This document shows, piece by piece, positions 8,081 through 15,095 of a stretch of DNA of 26,747 nt (position 1 is the stretch's first letter; each line of letters opens with the position of its first letter). The notes under the pieces are model-generated. The model did no database searches and had not been told where the DNA came from. It was given only the letters and a program-made list of their open reading frames with translations. The position numbers and the translations under genes are program-made. Origin of the DNA: a virus; IMG/VR virus record IMGVR_UViG_3300031722_000142, positions 1-26,747 of that record; one strand, 5' to 3'.

Positions 8081-8558
8081 TATCCCGAATACGTTGTTTA
8101 TAATGTTTACCTAATCCCCAAAAGGGTCTTTTATATCTTGTACTTCGTATCTTTTTATCATAGATACATTCTATGGTGGTATAGAACCCTTTATTCTTAC
8201 TTCTCTTTTTATCCTGTGGAAATCCTTTATAGGATGTTGTCGAGGTCTTGGTACGTAACTGAATAACTCCTACATTCTTTATCTGAATACTGTTACCCTT
8301 AAAAAGTTCTTCAATGATAATGGATATCCAGGCGAAATATATCTTGAATCCCATTCCTTTAATAATACTACTTTTTGGATGAGTATCCACACTAAAGGTA
8401 ATATGATTTAGTCTCTTTCTGAATATCGTCTCCAACAATGATATCTTACGTGTTCCAATAGCATTGTCTATATTGAGAATGTCATGGTAATCATACTCTT
8501 CTACCGTAATGGTAGGAACCTTTTTATTAACCCTCGATATCTTTGTCTTTACTTCCAT
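8055..8558 (-). CDS. HU/IHF-like DNA-binding protein (candidate)
   Basis: Residues about 72-105 (a helix ending IIEELFKGNSIQIKNVGVIQ, then LRTKT) fit the HU/IHF core: an amphipathic helix ending in Leu-x-Lys-Gly, then a strand with Gly and a basic strand. A Lys/Arg-rich segment (KKRSKNKG, KKIRSTRYKRPF) could be the DNA-binding arm and C-terminal part. At 167 residues it is longer than bacterial HU (about 90), with about 65 extra N-terminal residues. crAss-like phages are known to carry IHF-like genes in this part of the structural block, which supports the call. The gene starts 32 bases inside the preceding gene and ends with TAG at 8055-8057. The next gene starts upstream of that stop, so the three are tightly overlapped. 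The HU match is partial and was judged by eye. Confidence 0.55.
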   Translation of the reverse strand: MEVKTKISRVNKKVPTITVEEYDYHDILNIDNAIGTRKISLLETIFRKRLNHITFSVDTHPKSSIIKGMGFKIYFAWISIIIEELFKGNSIQIKNVGVIQLRTKTSTTSYKGFPQDKKRSKNKGFYTTIECIYDKKIRSTRYKRPFWGLGKHYKQRIRDIEDTGYKY

Positions 8559-8886
8559 TGTTGTTATCCTTCATGGGGTTAACGCCATCTCTGAACTGAG
8601 GAGCATAGTTTAATTTCATATCGATACCACAATATTCTTTCATGGCTTTTATCACATCAGGTGTATCATCCTCTCGTGTCTGAAACTGATAATCTACCTG
8701 ATGAATATTATCACTACGAGTAAACCTATCTGTCTCAATAGCATTAGAAGCATCAATAACATAGATCTTACCATTGATAGTAATCTCAAAATCTTTATCT
8801 TCTCGTTTTGTATAGAGAATCCATGATACTCCAAAATAGAATACAATATCCGGGAATACAACTGTATCGGTTATAACTAAATACAT
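8527..8886 (-). CDS. Small uncharacterised tail-region protein
   Basis: This 119-residue protein has a hydrophobic, aromatic N-terminal half (LVITDTVVFPDIVFYFGVSW) that reads as strands more than as a membrane helix. A beta-hairpin-like stretch (FEITINGKIYVIDASNAIE) and a polar, charged C-terminus rich in Asp, Asn and Lys follow. I recognise no domain. It lies 12 bases after the 228-residue ring-type gene and overlaps the HU-like gene by 32 bases. This suggests that it is made with them as a minor structural or assembly factor. The start is preceded by AATAAAATCATACTACT and no other start gives better spacing. Confidence 0.75.
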   Translation of the reverse strand: MYLVITDTVVFPDIVFYFGVSWILYTKREDKDFEITINGKIYVIDASNAIETDRFTRSDNIHQVDYQFQTREDDTPDVIKAMKEYCGIDMKLNYAPQFRDGVNPMKDNNNGSKDKDIEG

Positions 8887-8898
8887 AGTAGTATGATT

Positions 8899-9585
8899 TT
8901 ATTGTTGTTGATCATCTTGTTGCTGATCCTGTTGTTGGCCTTTCATAACAGGAGCATTCTTTGTCTCATCCTGTCCATTATTCATAATGTCCACTGGCAT
9001 ACCTAACTTCTGTGCAATATGTTGAAACGTGATTATTTCCAATTGTCGCAGATTAGCATTATCAATTGGATAGACGGATGTTTCAAATACATATCCGGAT
9101 ACTTTGTCAGGAGACGCAAATATAGCCCGTATAAGCCACTTTGTTTGTACTCCGGCATTACGTATCAATATACGGTTAGATATGTTCGTATAGGCAGGCT
9201 GTGAGTTCCCAAAGCGGTGATGTTGATAGGCAATGAATTCTTCAAGTTCTACATAATGAATATCCGTCATAGAATAATCTGCTGTACCCACATACTGTAT
9301 ATTCTTTTTCCCAGAACTTCCTAATATCATTTCAGGAAGAACAATACTTTGACAGACAAGTTTTATAACACTATTATCGGCAACAGTATTATCTACCGAG
9401 AGACATGTTATTTCCTGATAGAATGGTGTAAGACTTTCTCCACTAACATATATCTTTCGTAACAAAGCAGCTCGTGATTGGTTGATAATGTCTATAAGCC
9501 ATGAATCCAGCAAAACTACGTCATCATTAATGTGTGGTTTTAACTGAATCTTTAGACTCTCAACGATACGTTCCAGAGTTATCAT
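8899..9585 (-). CDS. Tail ring/adaptor-type structural protein with poly-Gln C-terminal tail
   Basis: The protein has 228 residues. The N-terminal helices (LERIVESLKIQLKP, SWLIDIINQSRAALLRKIY) lead into a beta region with QEITCLSV and LPEMILG, then strands to about residue 180. A C-terminal helix (ANLRQLEIITFQHIAQKLGM) follows. The helix-pair, beta-sandwich, helix order matches the gp4/gp6-like adaptor and ring proteins, and two other proteins here (6741-7418 and 10587-11249) share it. The final 15 residues are almost all Gln and Asp, from CAA/CAG-type triplets at about 8902-8945. This gene is the first after the terminator at 9614-9640 and has an A-rich leader CTAAAAAATTATTAT. The ring role is inferred from topology and position. 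Confidence 0.78.
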   Translation of the reverse strand: MITLERIVESLKIQLKPHINDDVVLLDSWLIDIINQSRAALLRKIYVSGESLTPFYQEITCLSVDNTVADNSVIKLVCQSIVLPEMILGSSGKKNIQYVGTADYSMTDIHYVELEEFIAYQHHRFGNSQPAYTNISNRILIRNAGVQTKWLIRAIFASPDKVSGYVFETSVYPIDNANLRQLEIITFQHIAQKLGMPVDIMNNGQDETKNAPVMKGQQQDQQQDDQQQ

Positions 9586-9613
9586 ATAATAATTTTTTAG
9601 AATGAATAATAAA

Positions 9614-9640
9614 GGGTGAGTAGATTTAGTCCACCCACCC
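9614..9640 (-). terminator. Rho-independent terminator after the 302-residue capsid-associated gene
   Basis: In minus-strand RNA the arms GGGUGGGUGGA and UCUACUCACCC form an 11-pair stem with two G-U pairs and the loop CUAAA, followed by UUUAUUAUU. On the plus strand the two G-U pairs become A-C mismatches, so the hairpin is built for minus-strand transcripts. It lies 25 bases after the stop of the 302-residue gene, in a 79-base gap. It probably limits read-through from the abundant head proteins into the tail genes. Confidence 0.85.
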
Positions 9641-9664
9641 CATTATTTACATGAACGTATCTGA

Positions 9665-10573
9665 TTAATTAGTCACATTACCAGCATCCAGTAATAGGAT
9701 TAAATAATCTTTGATAGTCTTAGCCTTTACAGCAACTACATCAGCCATAGAAGCTGCATTAGTACCTGCATCGGTAGCAGTGGCAAATTCAACACCTGCA
9801 ATAGCCGTAGTCGGTACATAGATATTGATTACCTGATCACGCGTTGTACTTGCCGAAGCGGATACATTTTCATATCCCAACGTCTTTTGAACGATAGAAA
9901 TACAAGCATAAGGTACACCAGCAGTAGGAACAATAACACGTTGACCAGCCTGATCCGGATGTGGAGCAAACAAACGAAAGATATCATCATCCGTATAGGT
10001 AGCTTTCTTATAAGGAGTAGTAAGAACCTGAGTAAATGCATCCTCAAATGTATGTACTGTAAATAAGATTCCTACTTTACTTGCTTCCAATACTAATTTC
10101 TGTGCAACGTTAGTACCAACAACAACAGCACCGGTAAGAACTGCATTTGAAGTACGAGGTACATCAAGAGCAATGGTAGCGATAAGACCGTTGATGATAG
10201 TATCCTTATCAGCATCCAATAGTGTCCCTGCAACGATAGTAGTAAATGTAGTCATCTTATAGGAATAGGTATGTGCTACTGGGAACTGATCATTACCAAA
10301 ACCGGTATACAAAGGTTGATGAGTAACCTCAACATCAAAGACAACAGATTTCTCTCCATTCCATAAGAAGTTAGGAGTAAGTGTGATTTTTTCTTTTTGT
10401 CCTGCCTGGCCAGTCTTAATAACTGCTGTTTGTCCTGCATTCTCTGGGATATCAATACCCAGGTTTTTAAAGGTAAGATGTTTCAGTCCCTTTGAATCAA
10501 AGTAGAAACCAGCATCAAGACCTGTCAAAGAATTTAAAAGGTAGTCCTGTGGACCACGAACTAAGTTTGACAT
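9665..10573 (-). CDS. Structural protein, probable capsid-decorating (auxiliary capsid) protein
   Basis: This 302-residue protein has no membrane segment and is rich in Ala, Thr and Val with a regular beta-strand pattern. An early RGPQDYLLNSLTGLDAGFYF segment precedes the body. The C-terminal third is Ala/Thr-rich (AIAGVEFATATDAG) and ends in a helix. I recognise no enzyme motif. It lies within the head block and directly before a strong terminator, as expected for a protein made in large amounts. In crAss-like virions an auxiliary protein decorates the capsid, and this is the best candidate by position and composition. A tail or head-fibre subunit is the alternative. The start follows CATACTAAATT, 13 bases after the ring gene's stop. 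Confidence 0.8.
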   Translation of the reverse strand: MSNLVRGPQDYLLNSLTGLDAGFYFDSKGLKHLTFKNLGIDIPENAGQTAVIKTGQAGQKEKITLTPNFLWNGEKSVVFDVEVTHQPLYTGFGNDQFPVAHTYSYKMTTFTTIVAGTLLDADKDTIINGLIATIALDVPRTSNAVLTGAVVVGTNVAQKLVLEASKVGILFTVHTFEDAFTQVLTTPYKKATYTDDDIFRLFAPHPDQAGQRVIVPTAGVPYACISIVQKTLGYENVSASASTTRDQVINIYVPTTAIAGVEFATATDAGTNAASMADVVAVKAKTIKDYLILLLDAGNVTN

Positions 10574-10586
10574 AATTTAGTATGTA

Positions 10587-11249
10587 TTATTGATTTGTAT
10601 TTTTATGTTTTAAATCTGCATTGAATGTTTGACTACGTACATCCTGATTTCTTTCAAGATACATACGAGCGGCTGCATTGATAATTTCTACAGTAACTTC
10701 GTTTCCAAACACACAGGACAGATCATCTTTTATTACCATCGTCTCATCTACACGAGTGGGATGGGAATAATAATCTAAGTAAATTTTTACTGAAGTCATA
10801 AGAGGTGGGACATACACCACGATATATGTCTTTTCACTTATGATATCGAACTTATAATAGACTTGCTTCTGATTAGGTCGACTGTATACTCCTGAAAGGA
10901 CATCTGTTTCTTCCACGCTCTTTAATAAAGAACATTTAGCATTCCATGAACCATTCAGAAGTATAGCAATACGTTTTACGCGTCTACATTCTGCAGGACG
11001 TTCAAACTGATAACAAAGATACTGGGTATCGGTAGAGAGAGTCATAACTGTCCCCTTAACCGATTTGATAAGAGGTATTAAATCATCTGTGACTTTCTTA
11101 TTAAGTTCAATCACGGCTAATTTATTGGTAATAACTTCTTCCTGTGCCTGGTTGAATACCAATGCAAATTCAGCAGGTAATACCGTCCCTACTCTATGCT
11201 TGCCTACTATAGCAAGAAAATCCTTGTAGATTGTTTTGAACGTCATCAT
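10587..11249 (-). CDS. Ring/adaptor-type head-tail connector protein
   Basis: This 220-residue protein begins with helices (FKTIYKDFLAIVGKHRVG, PAEFALVFNQAQEEVITNKL). A beta region follows with MTLSTDTQYLCYQFERPAEC, then KQVYYKFDIISEKTYIVVYV and SVKIYLDYYSHPTRVD. It ends in a helix (NEVTVEIINAAARMYLERNQ). Helical start, beta sandwich and closing helix are the signature of gp4/gp6-like adaptors that stack as rings below the portal. It follows the capsid-proximal 259-residue gene by 1 base. Two adjacent ATG codons (11249 and 11246) can both serve as start; I chose the first. It is shorter than, and not obviously recently duplicated from, the two other ring-type proteins here. The role is inferred. 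Confidence 0.78.
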   Translation of the reverse strand: MMTFKTIYKDFLAIVGKHRVGTVLPAEFALVFNQAQEEVITNKLAVIELNKKVTDDLIPLIKSVKGTVMTLSTDTQYLCYQFERPAECRRVKRIAILLNGSWNAKCSLLKSVEETDVLSGVYSRPNQKQVYYKFDIISEKTYIVVYVPPLMTSVKIYLDYYSHPTRVDETMVIKDDLSCVFGNEVTVEIINAAARMYLERNQDVRSQTFNADLKHKNTNQ

Positions 11250-11250
11250 A

Positions 11251-12030
11251 TTATTTTATTACACCTTCAATTTTGTTTAACTGATCTTTAAGTGGTGCAT
11301 AGATAGCATCATTCTTATCATTATACACAAAAGCCGCTGCCTCTGCTTCATTTGCTCCCAGGGTAATACTACCATGCATGATGTAACCCGTTGCTGTTGC
11401 CTTTTTCAAAAGATCATATGAGATAAGTTTCTTAATGAATACTATCTTCGCATTGGTATCTGAATTGGCAAAGTATGCAATTACCTCTTTTGGATTGGAC
11501 TCACAGCGTGCATATAGAGCGGCCTCGGCCCTACTTGAAGTCATGTTGGTAGCATTCTCCCCAAAGAAGAACAACATGTCCACCATGTCCTTTAAAGTAG
11601 CTAATTCCTCTACTAAGTTACCAGCTTTTCTTTTTAATTTAGCATCGCTGACATCGCGCTTAGAATCTTCTTCCAAATTTTCCATATAGAACAAATGTGT
11701 ACCCTGATCAATATCTTTCTTTGAAGCAGCTATTTCTGGTAGTGATAAAAAGAATTTATATTTCACAGAATCAATGGTAGGAATAAGTACATCACCTTTG
11801 TATGTTAATACTAATGGATCATTATTCCGTATCATATAATTCTCATTAGGGTCTATGATAAGTGGTTGTTTATCCAACTCAGCTTTACTTAGATTCTCCT
11901 GTCCTGTAATATACTTTTTAAGGGTATCGTTCCAGGGAGCAGCGCTCATAAACGGCTTAACTTTGTATTTCTTAGAGATAGCAAATATCTTAATATTGAC
12001 GGTTGTTATCTCTGGTTCTTTGGTTGCCAT
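11251..12030 (-). CDS. Conserved structural protein following the major capsid protein
   Basis: The protein has 259 residues. A beta-rich N-terminal third (TTVNIKIFAISKKYKVKPF) resembles a small barrel. The middle (VLTYKGDVLIPTIDSVKYKF, then a charged segment EEDSKRDVSDAKLKRKAG) leads into a helical C-terminal part (VEELATLKDMVDMLFFFGEN, AEAALYARCESNPKEVIAYF, KIVFIKKLISYDLLKKATAT). No catalytic motif is visible. In crAss-like phages the gene right after the capsid gene is conserved and virion-associated, so a head or neck component is likely. It follows the capsid gene by 29 bases with an A-rich leader, and precedes the ring gene by 1 base. Confidence 0.75.
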   Translation of the reverse strand: MATKEPEITTVNIKIFAISKKYKVKPFMSAAPWNDTLKKYITGQENLSKAELDKQPLIIDPNENYMIRNNDPLVLTYKGDVLIPTIDSVKYKFFLSLPEIAASKKDIDQGTHLFYMENLEEDSKRDVSDAKLKRKAGNLVEELATLKDMVDMLFFFGENATNMTSSRAEAALYARCESNPKEVIAYFANSDTNAKIVFIKKLISYDLLKKATATGYIMHGSITLGANEAEAAAFVYNDKNDAIYAPLKDQLNKIEGVIK

Positions 12031-12059
12031 AACTTGTTTTATTTATTATAAATGATTAC

Positions 12060-13490
12060 TTAAAATGCTACTGGTTTATACAGTTCAGCAATACCATTGA
12101 CATCCATCAATGCAGCTCCTGTTTCCCACAATATGTGGTGATGTTTACCATCAACTGAGTTAGCCATATCGCCACCCTTATTGATACCATTCACTTCACC
12201 TTCTTTCCATCCACGGGATCCCAGTGCCAACAATTCAATTGCCGGTTGATTGATAGAGATATCACCTAACGATAAGAAGATAGCGTTATGAGAAGTATTA
12301 CGTGTTCCATCAGGTCCGTAAGTAGTTGGACGCATTGGAGAGTCCATCCAAGGAATTACAGTAGGAATGATCTTTACACCACCAAATTCATAGTACGAAT
12401 AATCAAGATTGATACCTTTGGTACCACCTGTTCCTTCTACTGTATGAGGTTCAATACCTGCTTCTTTTTTCATGATACGGGCAAAGTCTTTATACCACTG
12501 CATACCACAGGCAACAGCAACTTCTGTTCCCCATGCAGAAGAATAAATAGAGATATTTTCCATGATATTGTCGATAGTACGAGTACTAAGGATATTATAA
12601 GGAAGTCTCCATGCACCATCACCCTGGTTCAATATACCATCACCGGCCATAACTTCAAATCCTTCTACAGTCTTCATGATGACTTTATCATCAGGAGTAA
12701 CGGTAGAACGACCAAATAAGATCTGACGTTCACGATACATGGCAGCACGTTGAAGCATTTCAATCTGAGCCATATCAGTCCACATAGTAACACCATTATG
12801 TTCTACCCATACCGCATTTGGTTTGAATTCATTAGCAGTACCAGAGATAGACCATTTCAGACGTTGGATAGTCATATGGGTATAGGCTGATTCATTGAAA
12901 GTATATTTTTCGTATGCTGTCTCTGACATTTCCTCAAACTGAGTATGAGAGATACCAACTTCCATACCAATAGCAAGTAAAGCAGGATTTACATAGTCAG
13001 ATGATACATTCGTATTGATCTTAGCACGATATTTAAACTGACCACCATTAACCTCTACTGGTAATTGAGAATCAGCAAGGAAGATGTAAGTTTGGTTATC
13101 GGCCAATTCTAATACATCACGAGGTGAAAACCAGTTCGTGTCAAGGGTAATATCAATCCATGATTGGTTCTTTCCCGGAGTAGTTGGATAGGCATCACAT
13201 ACAGTAGCTGCCATGATACGTCCTTTACGATCCGGATAACCTTTTACCTGCCACATAACTTTGCGGTTACCTACCACACGGTATTTACTGGATGCAGGGT
13301 CTTTAATATCATACGCTTTCGAAATCATATTACGTTGAGCCAACAGTGATGTAAAGGCCGTAATATTTTTATCAAACAAAGTTGGAACGAATGGCAACAT
13401 TTCCGGATTCGATATCATGTACTTAGACATGTGTTTCGAGGTAGGAGTTTCATTCGCAAATTCTTTCGGGAAACCTGGTAAGATTCTCAT
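12060..13490 (-). CDS. Major capsid protein (HK97-like fold, crAss-type)
   Basis: The protein has 476 residues, close to the usual 450-510 of crAss-like major capsid proteins. The N-terminal segment (FPKEFANETPTSKHMSKYMI) is charged. Residues 60-150 are strand-rich (KYRVVGNRKVMWQVKG). The central part has a long helix with a conserved-looking EMLQRAAMYRERQILFGRST followed by GDGILNQGDGAWRLPYN. The C-terminal part has IIPTVIPWMDSP and a long loop DGKHHHILWETGAALMDVNG. The gene lies immediately after the scaffold-like gene, as in most tailed phages, and before the connector genes. I see no separate protease gene. Its leader AAATAATAATTTACACA is typical of this phage. The call rests on gene order and general resemblance to crAss-like capsid proteins. 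Confidence 0.9.
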   Translation of the reverse strand: MRILPGFPKEFANETPTSKHMSKYMISNPEMLPFVPTLFDKNITAFTSLLAQRNMISKAYDIKDPASSKYRVVGNRKVMWQVKGYPDRKGRIMAATVCDAYPTTPGKNQSWIDITLDTNWFSPRDVLELADNQTYIFLADSQLPVEVNGGQFKYRAKINTNVSSDYVNPALLAIGMEVGISHTQFEEMSETAYEKYTFNESAYTHMTIQRLKWSISGTANEFKPNAVWVEHNGVTMWTDMAQIEMLQRAAMYRERQILFGRSTVTPDDKVIMKTVEGFEVMAGDGILNQGDGAWRLPYNILSTRTIDNIMENISIYSSAWGTEVAVACGMQWYKDFARIMKKEAGIEPHTVEGTGGTKGINLDYSYYEFGGVKIIPTVIPWMDSPMRPTTYGPDGTRNTSHNAIFLSLGDISINQPAIELLALGSRGWKEGEVNGINKGGDMANSVDGKHHHILWETGAALMDVNGIAELYKPVAF

Positions 13491-13513
13491 TGTGTAAATT
13501 ATTATTTATACGT

Positions 13514-14602
13514 TTATTTTTTAGAACCTCTGTCCGGTTGTGACAGTAACATACGTTCCTGTTCAGCATCCATGGTTAGTGATTCTATTCTTCGTGATCC
13601 ACCGAAAGAAGGAGTAAGTTTTAATTTCTTAAAGATATCCTCTTTGGTTGATTCCCGTCCCTTGGTGATAAGTTCGACCATCTTATCTTCCCCACTCTTG
13701 GCTAATAGAAAAGCTGCTTTATATAACATCACATCGTCTGACAACATGATATCTATTCCACGTATTCCTGTTGTTTTGTCAGGGGTAAGCAAAGTCTTGA
13801 ATTCATCCAACCATATAGCATGGTCCTCCTGACTGACAGGGATTCCAAAAATGGTGTCTACATTCGTTACTTTTGTTTTTATATCAGCAATCCACTTTTC
13901 GTTATCGGCAAGTGTCTTGGTATAATTTTCTTCATACTGTGCTGACTTCTGATTATTAAAATCATCCATGAGCTTTTTATTGTAAGCATCAACACGAGAC
14001 TGTATCTCTAAAGCAAGTTCCTGTTTACCTATTTTACTAAGTTTAGAAATTTCTTCATTGATATCATCTTCTGTCAATCCATCCGGATTTGTTGTTTCAT
14101 CATAAGTACCATAACGTGCTCTAAAATCAAATGCTATTTTTTGATCAGTAGTCATCTTCTTTAAATCCACATAATCAGATGATACAGTATCTACCAAATC
14201 ATTGATGGTAAGATTTGGATTGTTGGCGGCCATCTCCTGTATCTGTTTTGCCAGAGGATGTAATGTCGGTTGATTATCAAAACCAAATTTCTTTGCTACC
14301 TGTGCTTTAAGTAAATCCTGTTCTGTTTCCTTGGTTACTTCAGGCATAACAAAACCTTCATCCGATTTAAATGCATCCCATATAGGATTCGGTGTGAAGG
14401 TATCATCTGTTTGAGTAGTCGGTTTTGCTGCTTCTGTGGCTGCTGGTTCAACTTTATCTGCTTCGGTAGGTGTTTGTACAGGTTCGTCTTTATACGTTCC
14501 CTCAGGGGCAGCTAAACGCATAGATTCGGTAATAGTTACATCACCTGTTCCACCACCAAATTCTCCGGCTTCTTCTTGTAAATTATATTTATATACCCAC
14601 AT
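13514..14602 (-). CDS. Probable capsid scaffolding protein
   Basis: This 362-residue protein is strongly acidic in its first third (residues 1-80: Pro/Thr/Glu/Ala-rich, probably unfolded). It is helical and charged in the middle (about 170-260: LSKIGKQELALEIQSRVDAY, KYNKKLMDDFNNQKSA-type) and ends in a basic tail (SFGGSRRIE...PDRGSKK). Disordered acidic N-terminus, coiled middle and basic C-terminus is the layout of phage scaffolds, whose basic end contacts the capsid protein. It directly precedes the major capsid gene (23-base gap) and follows the 135-residue gene by 2 bases. No protease motif is apparent. The scaffold role is inferred from composition and position. Confidence 0.75.
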   Translation of the reverse strand: MWVYKYNLQEEAGEFGGGTGDVTITESMRLAAPEGTYKDEPVQTPTEADKVEPAATEAAKPTTQTDDTFTPNPIWDAFKSDEGFVMPEVTKETEQDLLKAQVAKKFGFDNQPTLHPLAKQIQEMAANNPNLTINDLVDTVSSDYVDLKKMTTDQKIAFDFRARYGTYDETTNPDGLTEDDINEEISKLSKIGKQELALEIQSRVDAYNKKLMDDFNNQKSAQYEENYTKTLADNEKWIADIKTKVTNVDTIFGIPVSQEDHAIWLDEFKTLLTPDKTTGIRGIDIMLSDDVMLYKAAFLLAKSGEDKMVELITKGRESTKEDIFKKLKLTPSFGGSRRIESLTMDAEQERMLLSQPDRGSKK

Positions 14603-14604
14603 AA

Positions 14605-15012
14605 TTAAAATTCTTTATTGGTTCCGTAACAATCACTGGAAAACAGATGTACTGCAGTAGCACATTTAATAACTAAGTTTGGTGCCCTACCAGCAATTGA
14701 TGGATTGACATATACTACATCACCAACTTCATATTCTGTTGTTCCTGTTTCCATGACAACACCTAAAAATGGATATACTCCCAGGAATGTTTCCAATGGA
14801 AGTACTGTTTCATTACCAATCTTAATCATACTTTTACGTTGAGGAACATCTACCGCACATATTAGTAATGAATCCTTACGACACTTGAATCCTGTCTTAC
14901 CAGGTTCACATACTTCCAACAATGATGGATACTTGTACTGACTTGAAGTGTTCACTTTCTTGTTCTCTGATTGAATTTTTTCAATCTTTTCTTGATAGTC
15001 TTTTAAAAACAT
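14605..15012 (-). CDS. Small beta-rich protein before the scaffold, possibly GroES-like
   Basis: This 135-residue protein has a charged helical start (1-22) and a beta-rich remainder. Residues 84-104 (GVVMETGTTEYEVGDVVYVN) match the GroES-type pattern Gly-x-Val-x(3)-Gly-x(4)-Val-Gly-Asp-x-Val. A preceding mobile-loop-like segment (KIGNETVLPLETFLG) and a closing strand (VIKCATAVHLF) also fit. T4 gp31 is a known phage cochaperonin for capsid folding, and the position beside the scaffold and capsid genes would suit that job. A different small beta-barrel, such as a head or portal-associated protein, is equally possible. The start follows an 83-base gap with a candidate promoter. Confidence 0.75.
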   Translation of the reverse strand: MFLKDYQEKIEKIQSENKKVNTSSQYKYPSLLEVCEPGKTGFKCRKDSLLICAVDVPQRKSMIKIGNETVLPLETFLGVYPFLGVVMETGTTEYEVGDVVYVNPSIAGRAPNLVIKCATAVHLFSSDCYGTNKEF

Positions 15013-15047
15013 AAACGTTTAGTTTTTAGTGGTTAATAATTATGCTA

Positions 15048-15055
15048 CAAATATA
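15048..15055 (-). promoter_or_regulatory. Candidate promoter element upstream of the scaffold/capsid genes
   Basis: The 83-base gap between portal and the 135-residue gene (15013-15095) is very A/T-rich and is one of the few places without coding. On the minus strand it holds TATATTTG, which fits the Bacteroidota -7 consensus TAnnTTTG, 35 bases before the ATG at 15012. No clear -33 TTTG lies at the usual distance upstream, so the match is partial. AAACGTTT, a small palindrome, lies next to the start codon at 15013-15020. A promoter here would let the head genes be expressed separately from terminase and portal. Confidence 0.35.
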
Positions 15056-15095
15056 TGAATATTTTAATTTATATCAGTATAATTTTGTAAATGTT

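Noticed and set aside
12288-12719. 143-codon plus-strand frame opposite the capsid gene
   Set aside because: It is antisense to a well-supported gene and has Cys/His/Thr-rich nonsense-like composition; no plus-strand genes are otherwise supported.
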